A stretch of DNA of 9,200 nucleotides from Candidatus Rhabdochlamydia sp. (GCA_030043815.1 JASHWX010000125.1:1-9200), one strand, 5' to 3'; shown: positions 1-6,023, counted from the first letter of the stretch. Notes: a model not told the origin generated them from the sequence alone. Program-made: numbers and translations.

Positions 1-548
1 TCGCCATCTTAGCTCAAATGGGGTCATTCGTCCCCGCCAAGTCTGCCCACATCGGCATCATCGACAAAGTCTTTAGCCGCATTGGGGCAAGCGACGATCT
101 TTCGCGCGGACAATCGACCTTCATGGTCGAGATGACAGAAACGGCCAACATCCTCAACAATGCGACCAGCCGCTCGCTTGTGATCTTAGACGAGATCGGG
201 CGCGGCACCAGCACCTACGACGGAATCTCCATCGCGTGGGCCGTCGCGGAATATCTTTTGCAGAAAATGGTGAAAACTCTCTTTGCTACTCACTACTGGG
301 AACTCACCCAACTCGAACAAAAGATGCCCGGCGCGGTCAATTACAACGTCGCCGTCCACGAATCCGAGCGCGGCATTGTCTTTTTGCGCAAAATCGTCAA
401 AGGCGGAACCGATAAAAGCTATGGCATCCATGTCGCCAAGCTCGCCGGCCTTCCTCACGCCGTGATCAAGCGCGCAGAAGAAATGCTGCAAACGCTCGAG
501 AAAAAAGTTCCTCCTAAAAGTAAACAACTCTCCCTATATGGTTTTTGA
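1..548 (+). CDS. mutS: DNA mismatch repair protein MutS, C-terminal part (5' end outside window)
   Basis: MutS recognises base mismatches and small loops and uses ATP to start mismatch repair. Only the end of the ATPase domain is present. The open frame (codons from base 3) enters just after the expected position of the Walker A loop with ILAQMGSFVPA. It then shows the ABC-type signature DDLSRGQSTFMVEM (about 96-137), Walker B LVILDEIGRG with the Asp-Glu pair at 189-194, the TSTYDG segment, and the ATHYWEL switch histidine near 291. A helix-rich tail follows, and the protein ends QLSLYGF. QLSLY resembles the beta-clamp binding motif (E. coli MutS has QMSLL). Nothing follows it, so the extra C-terminal tetramerisation region of E. 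coli MutS is absent. The stop codon lies inside uvrC: the two genes overlap by 11 bases, which points to one operon with coupled translation. Family assignment is secure. Confidence 0.97.
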   Translation, partial: AILAQMGSFVPAKSAHIGIIDKVFSRIGASDDLSRGQSTFMVEMTETANILNNATSRSLVILDEIGRGTSTYDGISIAWAVAEYLLQKMVKTLFATHYWELTQLEQKMPGAVNYNVAVHESERGIVFLRKIVKGGTDKSYGIHVAKLAGLPHAVIKRAEEMLQTLEKKVPPKSKQLSLYGF

Positions 549-2343
549 CGTCAAACTCCTCGAGCAATATCCGACGCAAAGCGGCGTCTATTTGATGAAG
601 GACGCGCTCGGCAAGGTCATTTACGTCGGCAAAGCCAAACAGCTCAAAAACCGCCTCAAGCAGTACTTTGCCGTCAGCGGGGACAGCCGTCCGATGGTGC
701 CCTTTCTCGTCCGCCAAATATCCCAGATCGACACGATTGTCGTCCCTTCTGAAAAAGAAGCATTGCTCCTCGAAAATACCCTCATCAAAAAGCATCAGCC
801 AAAATTCAACGCCTTTTTAAAAGACGACAAGACATTCATCAGCTTGATGGTCAACAACCGCCATCCCTGGCCCATGGTCCGCCTCGTCCGCTATAAAGGC
901 ACGCCCAAAGAAGACGGACTTTACTTTGGGCCCTACACGAGCGCATTTGCCGCGCGTCAAACTTATGAACTCATCACGCGCCTGTTTCCCATCAGACAGT
1001 GCTCCGATGAAGAGCTAAAGCGCCGCACCCGCCCGTGCCTGCTCTATTCGATCAAGCGCTGCATCGCCCCTTGCGTGAACAAATGCACGAAGGAAGAATA
1101 CGACACATACGTCAATGGCGCAATCGACTTTCTCAAAGGAAAAGACAAAGAGATTTTGAACAATCTCTACAAAGAGATGAAATTAGCCTCTGAAAATCTC
1201 GAATACGAACGCGCCGCCGCCATCTTGCAGACAATCCGCCAAATCGAACACGTCGTCGGCACAGACACCCTCGTCGTGAAAGCAGGCGGCAAAAACAGCG
1301 ATGCGCTCGCCATCTATCGCCAAGGCGAAGAAGTGATGCTCGTCCAGCTCCTCTTCCGCGAAGGCAAGCTCATCGGATCAGAACACTACCCTTTCACCCA
1401 CATCCTCGAAGAAGATGAAGAGCTCCTCTCCTCCTTCATTTTGCAGCAGTACCAGCACAAACAAGGGGGCCCCAGCGAAATTCTCGTCCCCATCCCCATG
1501 AAAAATGCTGCACTCCTCTCCGAAATTCTCTCCATCACCATCTTCCATCCGCAAAAAGGGGAAAAGCGCGCCCTCGTTGGGATTGCCGAAGAAAATGCTA
1601 AAGCGATCTTCCATCAAGAAAAAGACCATCAGGAGCTCAAAGAAAAAATGCTCCTCGATCTGCAAGACACTCTCAAACTGAACCGCTATCCCAAACGGAT
1701 CGATTGCTTCGACACCTCGAACATTGCAGGGACCGATCCCGTCGCCTCCCTTGTAGCATTTACAGATGGTGAAAAAGATACCAAGCGCACCCGCCTCTTC
1801 AAGATCAAAGCCGCCCTCAAAGGCGACGATTACGGCGCCATGCGCGAAGTTTTAATGCGCCATTTAACTCGCGCCAAAGAAGCCGACGATCTTCCCGACC
1901 TCATCATCGTCGACGGCGGAAAAGGACAGCTCAACATCGCTATCGACGTGTTTAAAGAACTCGACATCGCCTCTGTCGATCTCATCGCGCTGACGAAAGA
2001 ACAAGGACGCCACGATAAAGGAATGACCGAAGAGAGAGTCTTCCTCCCCGACAACCGCGACCCCATCCACCTCAACCCCCGCTCGAACCTTCTCTTCCTC
2101 TTGCAAAAGATGCGCGACGAGGCCCACCGCAAAGCGATCGGCTTCCATCGCCTCCGCCGCACCAAACGCACTCTGACGAGCGCCCTCGACGAAGTTCCCG
2201 GCATCGGCGAGACCAAGCGCTCCCGACTGCTGCGCCATTTTGGCAGCGTCGAAAAGATCAAGTCTGCCTCCGATGACGAACTCAAAGAGATCAAAGGGAT
2301 CACCCAAAAAGATATTGATGCATTACGTAAACATCTACCTTAA
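538..2343 (+). CDS. uvrC: UvrABC system protein C (excinuclease subunit, nucleotide excision repair)
   Basis: UvrC makes the 3' and 5' incisions around DNA damage after UvrA/UvrB recognition. At 601 residues it is full length. The N-terminal GIY-YIG nuclease has GVYLM (16-20), IYVGKA (28-33), Arg39 and Glu79, matching the catalytic positions. Cys155, Cys167, Cys175 and Cys179 match the four cysteines reported to bind a 4Fe-4S cluster in E. coli UvrC. A UVR (UvrB-binding) helix pair lies at about 205-240 (LYKEMKLASENLEYERAAAIL). The RNase H-like nuclease has FDTSNIAG (Asp392), DDYGAM (430-435), IIVDGGKGQ (Asp459) and DEAH (His530). Two helix-hairpin-helix motifs end the protein (VPGIGETKRSRLLRHFG and IKGITQKDIDALRKHL). 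I see no Shine-Dalgarno sequence before the ATG, and the start sits inside mutS, so translation is probably coupled. Its 3' end overlaps the stop of the opposing hipA gene by 9 bases, with no visible terminator. Confidence 0.98.
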   Translation: MVFDVKLLEQYPTQSGVYLMKDALGKVIYVGKAKQLKNRLKQYFAVSGDSRPMVPFLVRQISQIDTIVVPSEKEALLLENTLIKKHQPKFNAFLKDDKTFISLMVNNRHPWPMVRLVRYKGTPKEDGLYFGPYTSAFAARQTYELITRLFPIRQCSDEELKRRTRPCLLYSIKRCIAPCVNKCTKEEYDTYVNGAIDFLKGKDKEILNNLYKEMKLASENLEYERAAAILQTIRQIEHVVGTDTLVVKAGGKNSDALAIYRQGEEVMLVQLLFREGKLIGSEHYPFTHILEEDEELLSSFILQQYQHKQGGPSEILVPIPMKNAALLSEILSITIFHPQKGEKRALVGIAEENAKAIFHQEKDHQELKEKMLLDLQDTLKLNRYPKRIDCFDTSNIAGTDPVASLVAFTDGEKDTKRTRLFKIKAALKGDDYGAMREVLMRHLTRAKEADDLPDLIIVDGGKGQLNIAIDVFKELDIASVDLIALTKEQGRHDKGMTEERVFLPDNRDPIHLNPRSNLLFLLQKMRDEAHRKAIGFHRLRRTKRTLTSALDEVPGIGETKRSRLLRHFGSVEKIKSASDDELKEIKGITQKDIDALRKHLP

Positions 2344-3579
2344 AGCTTTTTGAAGATCGTCATGCTCAAACGCCGATGCCATTCGGTCGATTTCAGCTTT
2401 TTTAATTTTGAGCTTGAGCGCTTCTTTTCTCCATGACCCGACTGCATCGCCAATTTCTTTGATCGCCTTTTTGACTTGGGTTAAGTTTAAGTCGAAATAG
2501 TTGGCTACATTGATCGCTAAATCGATTGAAGCGCTGGGATCGATCAGATCGATAGCCGTAGACAATACCCTAGGTTTAATGTCCGTGGGCGTAGGATTCA
2601 AGTCATAGGCAGGAGACAAACGCCATCCAGCCGTGTAAAGAAATGCATGATTGCGCAGATGGTCATCCACATTCGAAATTAATACGTTAAATACGATGCG
2701 TCGCCATAGAGCTTCCAGATCTTCTTTTGGAGAGATGCTCATTTGCCGAATCACGTCTGCAATTTCAAGATAGCTATGCGTTTCATTGTCCTTTGCAGCA
2801 AGTGCGCTCATCGCAGAAAGAAAGGGAATGCGCATCTTTCCTTTTCGATCAAACCTTCTAGATAACAAAATCCGATGCCGACCCACTGTTTCTAGGCGCC
2901 ATCCAGGCACTTCAATACCCGCTTTGCTCGCAAGAGTTAAAGCCACCGCTTCCCAAGCAATCGTATCGATTTCATCATCTTTTTTAGGAAATTTAGCAAT
3001 GGCTAGATGTCCATCCTTATCCCTCACTGATGCTTTTGGGCGGGCTCCTCCTAGCGACGACCCCGGCGCAAGCAATAAACGCATATCTTCGTCAGTATCT
3101 GATGCTTGGCTGACACGAATTGCCGCATTGAGCAATTTGCCTACTTCAACTAGTGGAGGAATATGTTTGTGGTCATAAATAGTTAAAAATGAGCCTTTTT
3201 CTTCTCGTTTAAAACGCAATGCCCCCTGCCTAGCTTCATCATCGACCATTAACAGAAAATCGATCTCTCGCAAAGTACGAGCGCTGCGCTTTTCTTTTTC
3301 AGCATTTTTTCTTTCCGCCCGGCGCATCAATAAACGCCCCCATCGATCTGGAGCCGAATCATCCAGCGCCCCAAAAAGGGGTTTATCTGCTGAGGCGTGA
3401 AAAGCACCTGGCACAAGTTTTAATGCAGGATCTAAAGCAAACCGCTGGGGATGCTTCAACCAATCGGGATCGTATTCAAAAGAAAGGCTTTCTCGACTAT
3501 TGCGATAACGATCCCAAAGCTTGCCAGCCTTGATCAGCTTGCCGTTGAGGTCAATATAAACCAAAAGGGACGGATCCAT
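2335..3579 (-). CDS. hipA: HipA-family serine/threonine kinase toxin
   Basis: HipA toxins are cytoplasmic kinases; E. coli HipA phosphorylates glutamyl-tRNA synthetase and causes growth arrest. This 414-residue protein has the HipA N-terminal subdomain (about 1-110, with LFGALDDSAPDRWGR at 68-82). The kinase core follows, with phosphate loop GSSLGGARPK (173-182; Ser175 aligns with the autophosphorylated Ser150 of E. coli HipA). It also has IAKFP with candidate ATP-binding Lys196, the catalytic loop ISNVDDHLRNH (301-311; Asp305 and Asn310), and the metal-binding motif LSPAYDLNP with Asp326. All key residues are present, so it is probably an active kinase. The ATG follows the hipB TAA with no gap, and AGAGGA just upstream lies inside hipB, so the two are translationally coupled. 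Its TAG overlaps the uvrC stop tail to tail. The sequence fits a HipA branch common in proteobacteria, which together with its position suggests horizontal acquisition (inference). The cellular target is unknown. Confidence 0.95.
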   Translation of the reverse strand: MDPSLLVYIDLNGKLIKAGKLWDRYRNSRESLSFEYDPDWLKHPQRFALDPALKLVPGAFHASADKPLFGALDDSAPDRWGRLLMRRAERKNAEKEKRSARTLREIDFLLMVDDEARQGALRFKREEKGSFLTIYDHKHIPPLVEVGKLLNAAIRVSQASDTDEDMRLLLAPGSSLGGARPKASVRDKDGHLAIAKFPKKDDEIDTIAWEAVALTLASKAGIEVPGWRLETVGRHRILLSRRFDRKGKMRIPFLSAMSALAAKDNETHSYLEIADVIRQMSISPKEDLEALWRRIVFNVLISNVDDHLRNHAFLYTAGWRLSPAYDLNPTPTDIKPRVLSTAIDLIDPSASIDLAINVANYFDLNLTQVKKAIKEIGDAVGSWRKEALKLKIKKAEIDRMASAFEHDDLQKALR

Positions 3580-3900
3580 TTATCCTCTCTTCACTTTGCG
3601 AGGAAGCCGGATCCGTTTGGGTAGGCTTTCTGCCTCCAAACCTAAGCCCAATTCATCAAATTTAGCATCGGCTAATTCAGCTAATCGATCGATCATTCCC
3701 AAAACAAAAAGAATTTTGGCATAGGCTCCCAAAGAAACCCCTTCATCCCCCTTCTCGATCTTAGTCAGGGTCACTCGGCTAATTGACGCCCTTTCGGCTG
3801 CAAGCCACATGGGAATTCGGCGGCGCTTTCTCGCCTCACGCAAGTCCTGCCCCAGTTTCCTAAGAGCTCTCTTGGCGGGAATAGGAATAATAATGTTCAT
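3580..3900 (-). CDS. hipB: HipB-like antitoxin, Xre/Cro-type HTH repressor
   Basis: This 106-residue protein has a Cro/C1-type helix-turn-helix at about residues 16-69 (LGQDLREARKRRRIPMWLAAERA, then SISRVTLTKIEKGD). A basic C-terminal tail ending LPKRIRLPRKVKRG is typical of the regulator paired with this HipA branch. In known HipBA modules the antitoxin binds HipA and represses its own operon. The position directly upstream of hipA with abutting codons supports that role. I chose the ATG at 3900: AGGGG (minus strand, 3909-3913) lies eight bases before it. The GTG two codons earlier at 3906 would leave almost no spacing. At 106 residues it is longer than the 88-residue E. coli HipB, the extra length being the basic tail. 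The promoter is covered by a long inverted repeat (separate entries). Confidence 0.92.
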   Translation of the reverse strand: MNIIIPIPAKRALRKLGQDLREARKRRRIPMWLAAERASISRVTLTKIEKGDEGVSLGAYAKILFVLGMIDRLAELADAKFDELGLGLEAESLPKRIRLPRKVKRG

Positions 3901-3944
3901 AATCACAGCCCCTATAGTCTTTATAGTATAGGATTATGAACATT
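3892..3944. repeat. Perfect 13-bp inverted repeat over the hipBA promoter and start codon (putative operator)
   Basis: AATGTTCATAATC at 3892-3904 is the exact reverse complement of GATTATGAACATT at 3932-3944. A second, inner pair (CCTATA at 3911-3916 and TATAGG at 3927-3932) lies between the arms. One outer arm covers the hipB start codon and first codons. The other sits between the candidate -35 and -10 boxes. A transcript starting near 3918 would carry only one outer arm, so the repeat probably acts as DNA, as operator half-sites for the HipB-like repressor. This is inference from position and symmetry. Confidence 0.75.
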
Positions 3945-3951
3945 AAGTCAA
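3923..3951 (-). promoter_or_regulatory. Candidate hipBA promoter
   Basis: On the minus strand TTGACT (3946-3951) is a good -35 box. Candidate -10 boxes are TATACT (3925-3930, 15-bp spacer) and TACTAT (3923-3928, 17-bp spacer). The expected start near 3918 would give a leader of about 18 bases carrying the AGGGG ribosome site. The -35 box overlaps the stop codon of the upstream minus-strand gene, so hipBA has its own promoter but could also be read from the asp23 operon. Confidence 0.55.
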
Positions 3952-4458
3952 TTATTTGATGAGAACCGAAAGAAGAAATTCTTTTTGGTAGCCGAGCCGC
4001 TTGAGCAGAATCTGTTCGAGATCCTGTTCGGCCCGCTCCAAGACAGCTTGCTGCTTTTCCGGTACGATCGAGGGAAATTCAACGGCCATTTCGATGATTT
4101 GCTGCTTGGTGATGTTCACTACAACATCCAGATTATGCTCAGGAAAGATTTTAGACCAATATTCTTGAACGTAGCCTTGGACAACTGCAGGATCAATGTA
4201 CGCTTCCCGCCTGCCCATTTTCAATTGATAATAATGCCCCCTGTGCATGAAGTAAAAACTGATCAGCAGCACTAAACCAACGCTCAAGATGAAATAACCG
4301 ACGAACGAAAAAGGCACTTCTGACCTGGAGAAGAAATCAGCGAGAGAATAGCGCAGCATGGGGGCGTGCTCGAGTCCGATGAAAAATCCTCCCAGCAAAA
4401 TGACTAGTACGCAAAACACAAACTGCGCAGCGGAAAATAAGAGGTTCCCCGATCTCAT
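3952..4458 (-). CDS. Two-transmembrane AmaP-like protein, partner of the Asp23-family gene
   Basis: This 168-residue protein has two clear hydrophobic segments, at about residues 6-28 and 50-71. A soluble C-terminal region (85-168) has the weak pattern DPAVVQGYVQEYWSKIFPEH...VVVNITKQQIIEMAVEFPS. The architecture of two membrane helices plus an alpha/beta tail resembles AmaP, the membrane anchor of Asp23 in Gram-positive bacteria. The preceding gene is an Asp23-family protein, and its TGA shares one base with this ATG (TGATG), so the two are probably translated together. No strong Shine-Dalgarno sequence is seen, which fits coupling. In this position Chlamydia has short proteins named only as hypothetical, as far as I recall. 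The AmaP comparison rests on topology and context, not on recognised sequence motifs, so it is a working hypothesis: this protein may tether its partner to the inner membrane. Confidence 0.6.
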   Translation of the reverse strand: MRSGNLLFSAAQFVFCVLVILLGGFFIGLEHAPMLRYSLADFFSRSEVPFSFVGYFILSVGLVLLISFYFMHRGHYYQLKMGRREAYIDPAVVQGYVQEYWSKIFPEHNLDVVVNITKQQIIEMAVEFPSIVPEKQQAVLERAEQDLEQILLKRLGYQKEFLLSVLIK

Positions 4459-4922
4459 CAGAAGATCTCGTTATAATGTTCAGCGGTGTCGGCGACGGTT
4501 TTAATTTTCTTTTTTAACACCGCCTCAACGTCTGGCTTTGGCTTGGCTGAAATCAAATTTTTAAATATGACATGCACCGTTCCGACATGAAGGCCGGTCA
4601 AGCGGCTGATGTCTTGCAGGATTTTGTTCTGGATTTCTTCGGCCTTCTCGGGAATGCATATGCCATATGCCACGTTGATCTCGATCTTCACATTGACAGA
4701 ATGGTTCTTCTGGTCTTGGTCGACATGGATCCCTTTGACCCCGTCCAAACCGTCTCCTAGCAAACTGTCAAAGAGCCCCCCTTCCAGGGTCTCAACTCCC
4801 TCGATTTGGGACAGGCACTGCAGGACAACCGATTGAAATACTTTACTCTCGACGTCGCGGATAAAGACGGTTTCGGGGAGCTCGAGCTCCTTAGTATCAA
4901 TTTGTTTAAGTGGATTGTCCAT
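4458..4922 (-). CDS. Asp23/Gls24 family (alkaline shock protein-like) envelope-associated protein
   Basis: The 154-residue product has an Asp23/Gls24 domain at about residues 16-125. It shows ETVFIRDVESKVFQSVVLQCLSQIEGVETLEGG, the strand NHSVNVKIEINVAYGICIPEKAEEIQNKIL, and the closing pattern LTGLHVGTVHVIFKNL. In firmicutes such proteins coat the cytoplasmic face of the membrane and are linked to envelope stress and cell-wall homeostasis; the role here is unknown. A longer open frame extends to 5027, but the ATG at 4922 is preferred: GAGGAG lies about eight bases upstream, and the family pattern begins shortly after it. The extra upstream codons would also overlap the divergent GYF_2 gene. 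The C-terminal tail (about 126-154) is lysine-rich and outside the domain. It is followed at once by the AmaP-like membrane gene, suggesting a two-component envelope complex. Confidence 0.85.
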   Translation of the reverse strand: MDNPLKQIDTKELELPETVFIRDVESKVFQSVVLQCLSQIEGVETLEGGLFDSLLGDGLDGVKGIHVDQDQKNHSVNVKIEINVAYGICIPEKAEEIQNKILQDISRLTGLHVGTVHVIFKNLISAKPKPDVEAVLKKKIKTVADTAEHYNEIF

Positions 4923-4948
4923 GGTTTTGCTCCTCACGATTTTTAAAT

Positions 4949-4977
4949 AGGATATCATTTTATTAAAATTTCTCCAA
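4949..4977 (-). promoter_or_regulatory. Weak candidate promoter for the asp23-amaP-like pair
   Basis: On the minus strand TTGGAG (4972-4977) and TATCCT (4949-4954) are 17 bases apart in an AT-rich stretch. Both boxes match the sigma-70 consensus only partly. The position, about 27 bases above the ATG at 4922, is suitable. Confidence 0.35.
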
Positions 4978-4980
4978 GTG

Positions 4981-4986
4981 TATGAT
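4981..4986 (+). promoter_or_regulatory. Candidate -10 box for the GYF_2 membrane protein gene
   Basis: TATGAT matches five of six bases of the -10 consensus. No clear -35 box lies 16-18 bases upstream. Transcription would start close to 4993, which is the proposed ATG itself, so the message could be leaderless or have a very short leader. This is suggestive only. Confidence 0.3.
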
Positions 4987-4992
4987 AGGACC

Positions 4993-5391
4993 ATGCAAAC
5001 GTTTTTGACACTTGTTCTCAATGTCATGCTCGCTTATGCGTGCAGCCGGTATGCAATGCGACTCCGCCGCAACCCGACCAATTGGTTCATCGCGGGACTG
5101 CTTTTTGGCATTTTTGCCATGATCGTGCTTTACTTTCTTTCACGGACCCACATCGTTGCCGTCAAGCCGGCCCCCCGGCCTATCATCATCCCTCAACTTA
5201 CCGCGGTACAGCCTTCCCACGCTGAAAAACTGTGGTACTTTTTAGATGAGCAGATGACCCAGTTCGGCCCCATGAGCTTCAACGCATTAAAACGCGCTTG
5301 GAATGAAGGAAAAGTCAGCGACAAGACCTACGTCTGGAATGAAGAAATGGAGAATTGGCAGAAGTTTCAAGAAGTAATTAGGGCATCGTAG
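4993..5391 (+). CDS. Small membrane protein with C-terminal GYF_2 (DUF4339-like) domain
   Basis: The 132-residue product has two hydrophobic segments (about 2-19 and 31-50) joined by a short basic loop RLRRNPTN. A proline-rich linker (59-75) follows, and then a GYF_2-like domain (80-130): KLWYFLDEQMTQFGPMSFNALKRAW, then TYVWNEEMENWQKF. The W-Y, GP and VW...M..W positions are the family hallmarks. GYF-type domains bind proline-rich peptides or act as small adaptor modules. In bacteria GYF_2 proteins are mostly uncharacterised membrane proteins. I chose ATG 4993, which starts at the first hydrophobic segment. A GTG at 4978 would add five residues. AGGA is only two bases before the ATG, so initiation may be weak or leaderless. 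It diverges from the asp23-like operon and converges on rpsN, and its TAG stop lies inside a hairpin. Confidence 0.75.
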   Translation: MQTFLTLVLNVMLAYACSRYAMRLRRNPTNWFIAGLLFGIFAMIVLYFLSRTHIVAVKPAPRPIIIPQLTAVQPSHAEKLWYFLDEQMTQFGPMSFNALKRAWNEGKVSDKTYVWNEEMENWQKFQEVIRAS

Positions 5392-5410
5392 GCCCGCTTA
5401 GCGGCCTACG
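5387..5410. terminator. Hairpin between the convergent GYF_2 gene and rpsN
   Basis: CGTAGGCC (5387-5394) pairs perfectly with GGCCTACG (5403-5410) around an eight-base loop. It lies between two convergent genes and contains the GYF_2 stop codon. Neither side has a proper run of T: the + strand has only AATTTTA about six bases later. It may stop or pause transcription in both directions but is not a classic intrinsic terminator. Confidence 0.5.
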
Positions 5411-5419
5411 ACCTCAATT

Positions 5420-5725
5420 TTACCAGCTCGCTTTGACAATGCCCGGAATCATGCCGCTATTGGCCATTTCGCGGAAGCAGAGGCGAGAGAGTTTGAATTT
5501 TTTTAAGACACCGCGTGAGCGGCCAGTGAGTTGGCATCGGCTGCGCAGACGCACAGGGGAAGAATTCTTCGGCAGCTTGTTCAGCGCCATTTTTGCCGCA
5601 TGGCGCTCCTCATCGCTCTTGTTCATGTCCAGGACGATTTTTTTCAGACTTTGACGCTTGTCCCATTTGAGCTGAACGAGGCGCTCGCGCCGTTTTTGTT
5701 TTGCTTTCCAGGCTTTCGTTGCCAT
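5420..5725 (-). CDS. rpsN: 30S ribosomal protein S14
   Basis: S14 binds the 3' major domain of 16S rRNA in the small-subunit head. The 101-residue protein is of the long zinc-free type: the conserved C-terminal block RSRCQLTGRSRGVLKKFKLSR (61-81) and LCFREMANSGMIPGIVKASW (82-101) has a single cysteine (Cys64) in the signature rather than paired CxxC motifs. The N-terminus (MATKAWKAKQKRRERL) is lysine- and arginine-rich, as expected. It follows rpmJ after seven bases, and a GAGGA site overlaps that gap, so the two are one operon. In many bacteria rpsN sits in the large spc ribosomal operon; next to rpmJ away from it, as here, fits Chlamydia. Confidence 0.97.
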   Translation of the reverse strand: MATKAWKAKQKRRERLVQLKWDKRQSLKKIVLDMNKSDEERHAAKMALNKLPKNSSPVRLRSRCQLTGRSRGVLKKFKLSRLCFREMANSGMIPGIVKASW

Positions 5726-5732
5726 ATTCCTC

Positions 5733-5870
5733 TTACTTTTTACGAGCAGGACCTTTTTGTCTCTGCTTGCGGTTGGGGTCTGTTTTATTGATCACGTAAA
5801 CGCGCCCGCGTCGGCGGACGATCTTATCTCCTTTAGAAGGATCAGCTTTAATCGAAGCTTTGACTTTCAT
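5733..5870 (-). CDS. rpmJ: 50S ribosomal protein L36 (chlamydial-type, 45 residues)
   Basis: L36 is a small protein of the large subunit. I translated the minus strand from ATG 5870 to TAA 5733. It begins MKVKASIKADPSKGDKIVRR, continues RGRVYVINKTDPNRKQRQKG and ends PARKK, 45 residues. This resembles the chlamydial L36 I know and the longer zinc-free L36 type (no CxxC...CxxxxH zinc ribbon). It is the first gene of the rpmJ-rpsN pair. The leader has AGGT close to the ATG, and a reasonable promoter lies about 35 bases upstream. Loss of zinc-binding residues here and in S14 means neither protein depends on zinc. Confidence 0.96.
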   Translation of the reverse strand: MKVKASIKADPSKGDKIVRRRGRVYVINKTDPNRKQRQKGPARKK

Positions 5871-5901
5871 GACTACCTATAGAAATTGAAAATTAGCTAA
5901 A

Positions 5902-5930
5902 GTTATACGCAATCCCGTTTTTCTTCGCAA
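5902..5930 (-). promoter_or_regulatory. Candidate promoter for rpmJ-rpsN
   Basis: On the minus strand TTGCGA (5925-5930) and TATAAC (5902-5907) are separated by 17 bases; the -10 box matches five of six and the -35 four of six consensus bases. The start would be near 5895, giving a leader of roughly 25 bases. The divergent rpmH gene begins at 6024. I could not settle on a convincing promoter for rpmH in the rest of this 153-bp interval; TTGATT/TTGATC around 5972-5981 is a possible -35. Confidence 0.5.
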
Positions 5931-6023
5931 GTGGAGAGAAAGATCGAAAAAAATCTTTAACTTTTCCTTTTTTGATTGATCGTGTAACATTTAAGCAGTA
6001 ATCTCTATAAAAGGAAATTTCCA

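Noticed and set aside
1830..2307. Long open frames antisense to the 3' part of uvrC
   Set aside because: They are shadows of uvrC codon bias. They show no domain pattern, while uvrC is intact across the whole stretch.
3892..3944. Inverted repeats as ends of a transposable element
   Set aside because: The arms enclose only 27 bases, with no transposase nearby and no target duplication; an operator explains them better.
3936..3959. Seven-codon open frame on the + strand (ATG AAC ATT ... TGA) inside the hipBA control region
   Set aside because: It exists because the inverted repeat mirrors the first codons of hipB. There is no ribosome site suited to it, and seven codons prove nothing.
4923..5027. 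N-terminal extension of the Asp23-like gene up to 5027
   Set aside because: A strong GAGGAG site sits before ATG 4922, and the extension runs across the divergent promoter region and the start of the GYF_2 gene.
5871..6023. Replication origin next to rpmH, as in many bacteria
   Set aside because: The interval is only 153 bases and AT-rich, but I see no cluster of DnaA boxes (TTATCCACA-like) and no dnaA or dnaN gene.
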